NCBI GenBank assembly: GCA_020636025.1
Contig: JACJYQ010000001.1
Coordinates: forward strand, 744,001 to 808,000
From: Lewinellaceae bacterium
GTDB lineage: Bacteria; Bacteroidota; Bacteroidia; Chitinophagales; Saprospiraceae
Reading direction: 5' to 3'
Length of the DNA stretch: 64,000 nucleotides
Of this stretch, positions 60,158 to 64,000 are shown in pieces. Position numbers and translations under genes: made by a program. The notes beneath the pieces were generated by a model. It was not told the origin of the DNA, did not search any database, and saw nothing but the letters and a program-made list of their open reading frames with translations. Numbering within the stretch: position 1 is the first letter of the stretch; every line of letters starts with the position of its first letter.

Positions 60158-61885
60158 ATGGCACTCCCTTTTGACGATAAGAAATCAAGACTGAACCGCA
60201 GAAAATTCCTCCGAAACTCCTTCCTGACCGGCCTCGGAGCCAGTATTGCTCCTCTTAGCTTAAAAAGCGCCAACAGCAAAAAGCAGGAAAACAAAAGCAA
60301 GGAAGGTAAAATTGGTAGCGATCTCGGTCCAAAATCAGGGACGCTAACCATTCTTCAAACAACCGATGTACACTGTCAGATACATCCGCACGATGAACTG
60401 TTTTGGGAAAATGATCAATCGGTTTTTAGAAAAACGGCAGGATATGCGCATCTGGCAACGCTGTTCGAGGAAGCACGAGCGCAAAATCCCAATACATTTA
60501 TCGTGGATAATGGCGATATGTTCCAGGGGAGTGAACTATCTGTAAAAACCACAGGTACAGCCATTTCTCCTATATTGAATGCCTTGAACTATGATCTCTA
60601 TTTACCAGGAAACTGGGAGGTTGTGTACGGTAAAAAGAATATGCAAACGCTTCTGGGTGGTCTTGATGCGCCAAAAATTTGCGCAAACATGTATCATGAT
60701 CTGGGTGACGGCCAAAAAGGCGAACTTATTTTCCCTCCGTATTTCACCTGGTCAAAGCTGGGCGTCAAAATTGGGTTCCTGGGGTATACAGACCACCTGG
60801 TTCCCATTCGCCAATCGCCTGACTATTCAAAGGGAATCAAGTACACCCTGCCTCATGAGAATACAGAATACTATGTAAAGGTCCTGAAAGAACAGGAACA
60901 GTGTGATTTCATCATCATCCTGGCGCACATGGGATTGTCGCAACAGATCGCACTCGCCAATATGCCCGAGGCTGCCGGTGTTGACTATATTCTGGGAGGC
61001 GACACGCACGAACGAGTACGCAAACCCATTCAGTGCAAGTATGCCAAGGTGGTAGAACCCGGCGCTTTTGGCTCCTTCGTTGGCAAGCTTGATCTGGAAG
61101 TTAAGGATGGCAAGATTGTGGGTGAAAAATATGATCTGGTTGAAGTAAGTGTCGACAAGTACAAAGCAAATGAAGAGATCGTTTCCATGATTGCAGGTTT
61201 AGAAGCGCCTTATGTAGAAGAAATTGAAAAAGTTGTTGGATACAGCAAGGTCCCTTTGTATCGCTATTTTGTGGTGGAGAATACCATCGATACCATGATC
61301 CTGGATGCCTTGTCCTGGAAAGTCAAGGTAGATGTGGTACTATCCAATGGCTTCAGATTCTGCCCGCCAAGAAGCACCCCTGATGATTCTGGCATGATAC
61401 CCATTACCAATGGATATCTCTTTGATATGTTGCCTGTAGATGCAAATGTGCGAACCGCCAAGGTAAAAGGCGATATCCTCATGAAATGGCTTGAAAAAGA
61501 ATTGAATAACGTATTTGCCAAAGAAGCTTCCAAGCGTTTCGGAGGCTGGGTGGTTAAATTCAGGGGAATGGAAGTTGCCTTCAACGCTTTTGGTGAACAA
61601 GGAAAACGCGTACAATCTGTAATAATTGGTGGAAAGCCGCTGGATCCAGAAAAGGTGTACAGCATTTCCGCCTGTGAAAGAGATGGTGATCCGGAAACAA
61701 TTTTGTGTCGAATTCCTGTAGTCACGGATGGGGAAACACAACCTTACACTTTGCATGAAGTGTTGAAAGAGTACCTGGCAGAACATTCACCGGTTTCTCC
61801 TGTTCCTACGGGTGCTGCTAAAATACTCGACGCCCCTTCTACCCTGCTGACTCAGGTAAGTGGCGTTGATTATAGCTTTAGTTAA
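60158..61885 (+). CDS. Tat-exported metallophosphoesterase, SoxB/5'-nucleotidase-like
   Basis: A 575-residue protein starting with a twin-arginine signal (NRRKFLRN at 13-20, then SFLTGLGASIAPLSL). The calcineurin-like metal-binding domain shows ILQTTDVHCQIH, IVDNGDMFQG, GNWEVVYG and LAHMGLSQQIA followed by LGGDTHERV; the C-terminal 5'-nucleotidase domain has SWKVKVDVVLSNGFRFCPPR and ITNGYLFDMLPVD. In ordinary 5'-nucleotidases the third motif is GNHE; here a Trp replaces the His (GNWE), as in SoxB (GHWE, as I recall it). SoxB splits sulfate from a carrier-bound sulfane. I infer a sulfur role. The frame opens at 60080, but ATG 60158 starts the Tat signal. Thioredoxin follows 20 bases later. Confidence 0.7.
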   Translation: MALPFDDKKSRLNRRKFLRNSFLTGLGASIAPLSLKSANSKKQENKSKEGKIGSDLGPKSGTLTILQTTDVHCQIHPHDELFWENDQSVFRKTAGYAHLATLFEEARAQNPNTFIVDNGDMFQGSELSVKTTGTAISPILNALNYDLYLPGNWEVVYGKKNMQTLLGGLDAPKICANMYHDLGDGQKGELIFPPYFTWSKLGVKIGFLGYTDHLVPIRQSPDYSKGIKYTLPHENTEYYVKVLKEQEQCDFIIILAHMGLSQQIALANMPEAAGVDYILGGDTHERVRKPIQCKYAKVVEPGAFGSFVGKLDLEVKDGKIVGEKYDLVEVSVDKYKANEEIVSMIAGLEAPYVEEIEKVVGYSKVPLYRYFVVENTIDTMILDALSWKVKVDVVLSNGFRFCPPRSTPDDSGMIPITNGYLFDMLPVDANVRTAKVKGDILMKWLEKELNNVFAKEASKRFGGWVVKFRGMEVAFNAFGEQGKRVQSVIIGGKPLDPEKVYSISACERDGDPETILCRIPVVTDGETQPYTLHEVLKEYLAEHSPVSPVPTGAAKILDAPSTLLTQVSGVDYSFS

Positions 61886-61905
61886 CATTACAATATTTAC
61901 CATAT

Positions 61906-62199
61906 ATGACATTTAATGAATTGATCAACTCTGACAAACCAGTACTGGTTGATTTCTATGCCGACTGGTGTGCTCCTTGCAGAGCGATGAAACCAATTCT
62001 GGAAGAGTTAAAATCCAATCTTGGAGACTCGGTCAGTATTTTTAAAATTGACGTTGACAAAAACCAGGCGGTATCTGACAAATTTGATGTTCGCTCCATT
62101 CCTACCCTAATATTTTTCAAGAATGGCAAACCAATGTGGAGAAAATCAGGAATCGCCTCGGCAACCGAGCTAAAGAATGCTTTTAAAAGTATTTCTTAG
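61906..62199 (+). CDS. Thioredoxin-family protein (CAPC active site)
   Basis: A 97-residue thioredoxin fold: VDFYADWCAPCRAMKP has C22 and C25 with APC in place of the usual GPC, cis-Pro in SIPTLIFFKNGKP, and no signal peptide, so it is cytoplasmic. Length is close to standard TrxA. Ala at the second position of CxxC (WCAPC) occurs in several thioredoxins and slightly shifts redox potential. It lies between the SoxB-like gene (20 bases) and the crp gene (44 bases), so it may reduce or carry sulfane sulfur in this operon. A general role cannot be excluded. Confidence 0.85.
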   Translation: MTFNELINSDKPVLVDFYADWCAPCRAMKPILEELKSNLGDSVSIFKIDVDKNQAVSDKFDVRSIPTLIFFKNGKPMWRKSGIASATELKNAFKSIS

Positions 62200-62243
62200 G
62201 CATATCAATTGTGAACAAAACCCTCTGAATTATTAAGGATAAC

Positions 62244-62864
62244 ATGGAAGAATACCGGCATTTATTTTCCGAACTTGAATCCGGATTACTGGATGAAATG
62301 ACCAGTAAAGGCCGAATTGTACACGTAAATGCAGGTGATGTATTGTTGCAAAGTGGTCAGAACATTCGCAACACCATGATCATGCTTGACGGTCTTGTAA
62401 AGCTGTATCGCGAAAGCGACGAAGGCAACGAGTTCTTTATGTACCACCTGAATCCAGGCGATGGATGCGCGCTTTCCCTGATTTGCGACCGTACATTCCG
62501 GCAAAGTTCGGTTACGGCTAAAGCAGTTGTGGATTCGGTGCTATTAGTCATTCCATTGGATGAAACAGAGAGCTGGATCCGAAATTATCGCACCTGGCAT
62601 CAGTTTGTAGTGGGCACGTACCGTAATCGATACAACGAACTATTGGAAACAATAGATCACATTGCCTTCCAAAATATGGACGAACGCCTTGAATTTTATT
62701 TGAAAAGGCATCGCAATACCATGAATACCAATATTTTAAAAATCACCAACACTGAAATTGCCCAGGAATTAAATTCCTCACGCGAGGTAATATCCAGGTT
62801 GATGAAAAAGTTATCGGAGAAAGGCAAGATCCGTTTGCTCAAAAGCGGGATTGAAATCCTGTAA
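62244..62864 (+). CDS. Crp/Fnr-family regulator with two-cysteine sensor domain
   Basis: A 206-residue regulator. Cyclic-nucleotide-type beta-roll (HVNAGDVLLQSGQNIRNTMI, about 28-45), dimer helix, and a winged HTH (TNTEIAQELNSSREVISRLM). Recognition-helix residues are R180, E181 and R185, the same residues E. coli CRP uses to read GTGA. The cAMP-binding signature (GELxL...RSA) is absent; instead C75 and C81 (CALSLIC) sit there and are the only cysteines. It probably senses a thiol-reactive or sulfur ligand and activates the three nearby promoters. The gene starts 44 bases after thioredoxin. Confidence 0.88.
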   Translation: MEEYRHLFSELESGLLDEMTSKGRIVHVNAGDVLLQSGQNIRNTMIMLDGLVKLYRESDEGNEFFMYHLNPGDGCALSLICDRTFRQSSVTAKAVVDSVLLVIPLDETESWIRNYRTWHQFVVGTYRNRYNELLETIDHIAFQNMDERLEFYLKRHRNTMNTNILKITNTEIAQELNSSREVISRLMKKLSEKGKIRLLKSGIEIL

Positions 62865-62874
62865 AATTCATCGA

Positions 62875-62919
62875 CGTGATTAATGTCACGAAGAAGAAAG
62901 AGTTATTCAAGGACCTTTG
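62875..62919 (+). promoter_or_regulatory. Crp-type operator and -7 box upstream of tauE
   Basis: CGTGATTAATGTCACG (62875-62890) is GTGA-N6-TCAC; the box GACCTTTG is at 62912-62919 with centres 33 bases apart, and the -33 element is missing. This is the layout of a class II CRP-activated promoter (operator near -41). The leader continues GTAGCAT as at the site upstream of the MBL gene. Confidence 0.75.
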
Positions 62920-62956
62920 TAGCATCAAATTAGTAAAGAACTTGAATCTCTAAACT

Positions 62957-63763
62957 ATGATCATCACTGGATATTTTGCTTCGGTACTTATTGGCCTTTC
63001 TTTAGGGCTTATTGGTGGCGGCGGAAGTATTTTAACCGTTCCTGTTTTAGTATATCTTTTTGGTGTTGAACCAGTACTAGCCACAGCGTACTCTCTTTTT
63101 ATTGTTGGTACAACTAGCCTCATTGGTACAGTTCCCAAGTACCGGGAAGAATTGGTGAGTGTAAAAACGGCGGTTATTTTTGGCATCCCAGCCATCTTTG
63201 CCGTGTATGCTACAAGGGCTTTTTTGGTGCCAATTATCCCCGACCCTGTTTTTAGTATTGGCACTTTTGTGTTTTCCAAAGGGATGTTCCTCATGACCAT
63301 TTTTGCCGTGCTCATGGTATTTGCTTCTATTTCTATGATCCGGACTAAGAAAGTGGAAAAGAGTGATGAGGTAGAACAGGATAAGCCCATTAAGTATAAT
63401 TACCCGATGATTCTTTTGGAAGGTACCGTGGTAGGCGTATTGACAGGACTGGTAGGCGCAGGTGGCGGTTTTTTGATCATTCCGGCTCTGGTTTTATTTA
63501 GTAAATTACCCATGAAACAGGCGGTAGGAACCTCTTTGCTGATCATTGCAGCAAAATCAATGCTCGGCTTCCTGGGTGATATATCTCATTACAACATTGA
63601 CTGGCTTTTGCTGTTTACTGTAACTGCTTTGGCAGCTGCCGGCATCTTTGTTGGAAACAGATTCAGCCGAAAAGTGGATGGGGAGAAATTAAAAAAGGCT
63701 TTTGGCTGGTTTGTACTTGTTATGGGTATTTACATACTTTTGAAAGAACTCTATTTCAAATAA
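62957..63763 (+). CDS. TauE/SafE-family sulfite/anion exporter
   Basis: A 268-residue membrane protein with about eight helices in two repeats: SLGLIGGGGSILTVPVLVYL in the first half and LEGTVVGVLTGLVGAGGGFL in the second, followed by KLPMKQAVGTSLLIIAAKSM. The GGGxS.. and KLPMKQAVGTSL motifs are typical of TauE/SafE. The linker KKVEKSDEVEQDKPIKYNYP is hydrophilic. The family exports sulfite, sulfoacetate or related anions. Position downstream of a Crp operator and next to an MBL-fold gene suggests removal of sulfur-oxidation products; substrate not proven. Confidence 0.85.
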   Translation: MIITGYFASVLIGLSLGLIGGGGSILTVPVLVYLFGVEPVLATAYSLFIVGTTSLIGTVPKYREELVSVKTAVIFGIPAIFAVYATRAFLVPIIPDPVFSIGTFVFSKGMFLMTIFAVLMVFASISMIRTKKVEKSDEVEQDKPIKYNYPMILLEGTVVGVLTGLVGAGGGFLIIPALVLFSKLPMKQAVGTSLLIIAAKSMLGFLGDISHYNIDWLLLFTVTALAAAGIFVGNRFSRKVDGEKLKKAFGWFVLVMGIYILLKELYFK

Positions 63764-63771
63764 AGTATTCC

Positions 63772-63817
63772 CGTGACTAACATCACGTATTTTTAGCAAA
63801 CTGACTACATACCTTTG
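63772..63817 (+). promoter_or_regulatory. Crp-type operator and -7 box upstream of the MBL-fold gene
   Basis: CGTGACTAACATCACG (63772-63787) followed by an exact TACCTTTG at 63810-63817, centres 34 bases apart. The -33 TTTG is absent. The stretch CCTTTGTAGCAT is shared with the tauE promoter. Confidence 0.75.
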
Positions 63818-63855
63818 TAGCATTAAATAACAAACAATTCAATAATTTCCAAATC

Positions 63856-64000
63856 ATGAAAATTGAACAAATCTATACTGGATGCCTAGCACAAGGCGCA
63901 TACTACATAGAAAGCAATGGTGAAGCTGTTGTCATTGATCCACTTCGCGAAGTTGCACCTTATATCGAAAAAGCGAAAAATGATAATGCCAAGATCAAGT
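63856..64000 (+). CDS. MBL-fold hydrolase, N-terminal fragment (persulfide dioxygenase-like)
   Basis: The first 48 codons of a gene that runs off the right edge. MKIEQIYTGCLAQGAYYIES, then GEAVVIDPLREVAPYIE, matches the start of the Bacteroidota metallo-beta-lactamase-fold proteins often fused or paired with rhodanese and related to ETHE1 persulfide dioxygenases. The metal-binding HxHxDH lies beyond the window. It is preceded by the third Crp operator. The sulfur role is inferred from family and context. Confidence 0.75.
   Translation, partial: MKIEQIYTGCLAQGAYYIESNGEAVVIDPLREVAPYIEKAKNDNAKIK

Overview
The window looks like a chromosomal segment of a Bacteroidota bacterium. My best guess is a gliding, surface-protein-rich lineage near Saprospiria or Chitinophagia, but the sequence does not fix the family. 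Evidence: several proteins carry type A C-terminal sorting domains and one a type B (gliding-associated) domain of the type IX secretion system; SprB repeats and a BACON domain are present; the protein families (DUF3822, alternative GlmU-like protein, THUMP-like methyltransferase, ArsS) are typical of the phylum; and promoters have the TTTG / TAnnTTTG boxes of Bacteroidota rather than sigma-70 boxes.

Layout. 1-8055 is housekeeping: end of a Spy/CpxP-like protein, a minus-strand run (GlmU-like protein, purM, VOC protein, TPR lipoprotein, GluQ-like synthetase), rpmE2 (L31), coaE, then DUF3822-rsmD, a CAT-anticodon tRNA and a LolA-like protein. 8186-13916 holds a TonB-dependent receptor, an M43-like secreted protease and a CotH-like secreted protein. 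After tRNA-Ser comes a 676-base gene-free stretch with diverged direct repeats and interleaved inverted repeats. 14800-26350 has a small membrane protein, HMG-CoA lyase, an RND pump, lpdA, an ArnT/PMT-like protein with a HAD phosphatase, DedA, a methyltransferase and an arsenosugar-type pair (CxxC AhpD-like protein and ArsS). An intact IS4-like element (26382-27687) sits inside a 16-bp tandem array. Next come a lipoprotein, an ABC-2 exporter behind a 9-repeat SprB adhesin, an OmpA protein, an alpha/beta hydrolase, a long GAPDH and a secreted beta-propeller protein.

Two regions stand out. (1) 40661-45279 is a compact minus-strand run DUF427 - ABC ATPase - solute-binding/permease fusion - egtB - egtD, joining ergothioneine biosynthesis to a choline/betaine-class ABC transporter. 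(2) 60054-64000 encodes a SoxB/5'-nucleotidase-like Tat substrate, a thioredoxin, a Crp/Fnr regulator with only two cysteines (C75, C81), a TauE/SafE permease and the start of an MBL-fold protein. Three near-identical GTGA-N6-TCAC palindromes lie 33-34 bases upstream of TAnnTTTG-like boxes, before the SoxB-like gene, before tauE and before the MBL gene. This reads as a small Crp-type regulon for sulfur compounds.

Between them are a hexaheme cytochrome (47000-50278) and two giant secreted T9SS proteins (50512-59400). Intergenic DNA carries several families of short tandem or inverted repeats, and three arrays (after the TonB receptor, arsS and GAPDH genes) begin exactly at a stop codon. I found no CRISPR array, rRNA or phage genes.
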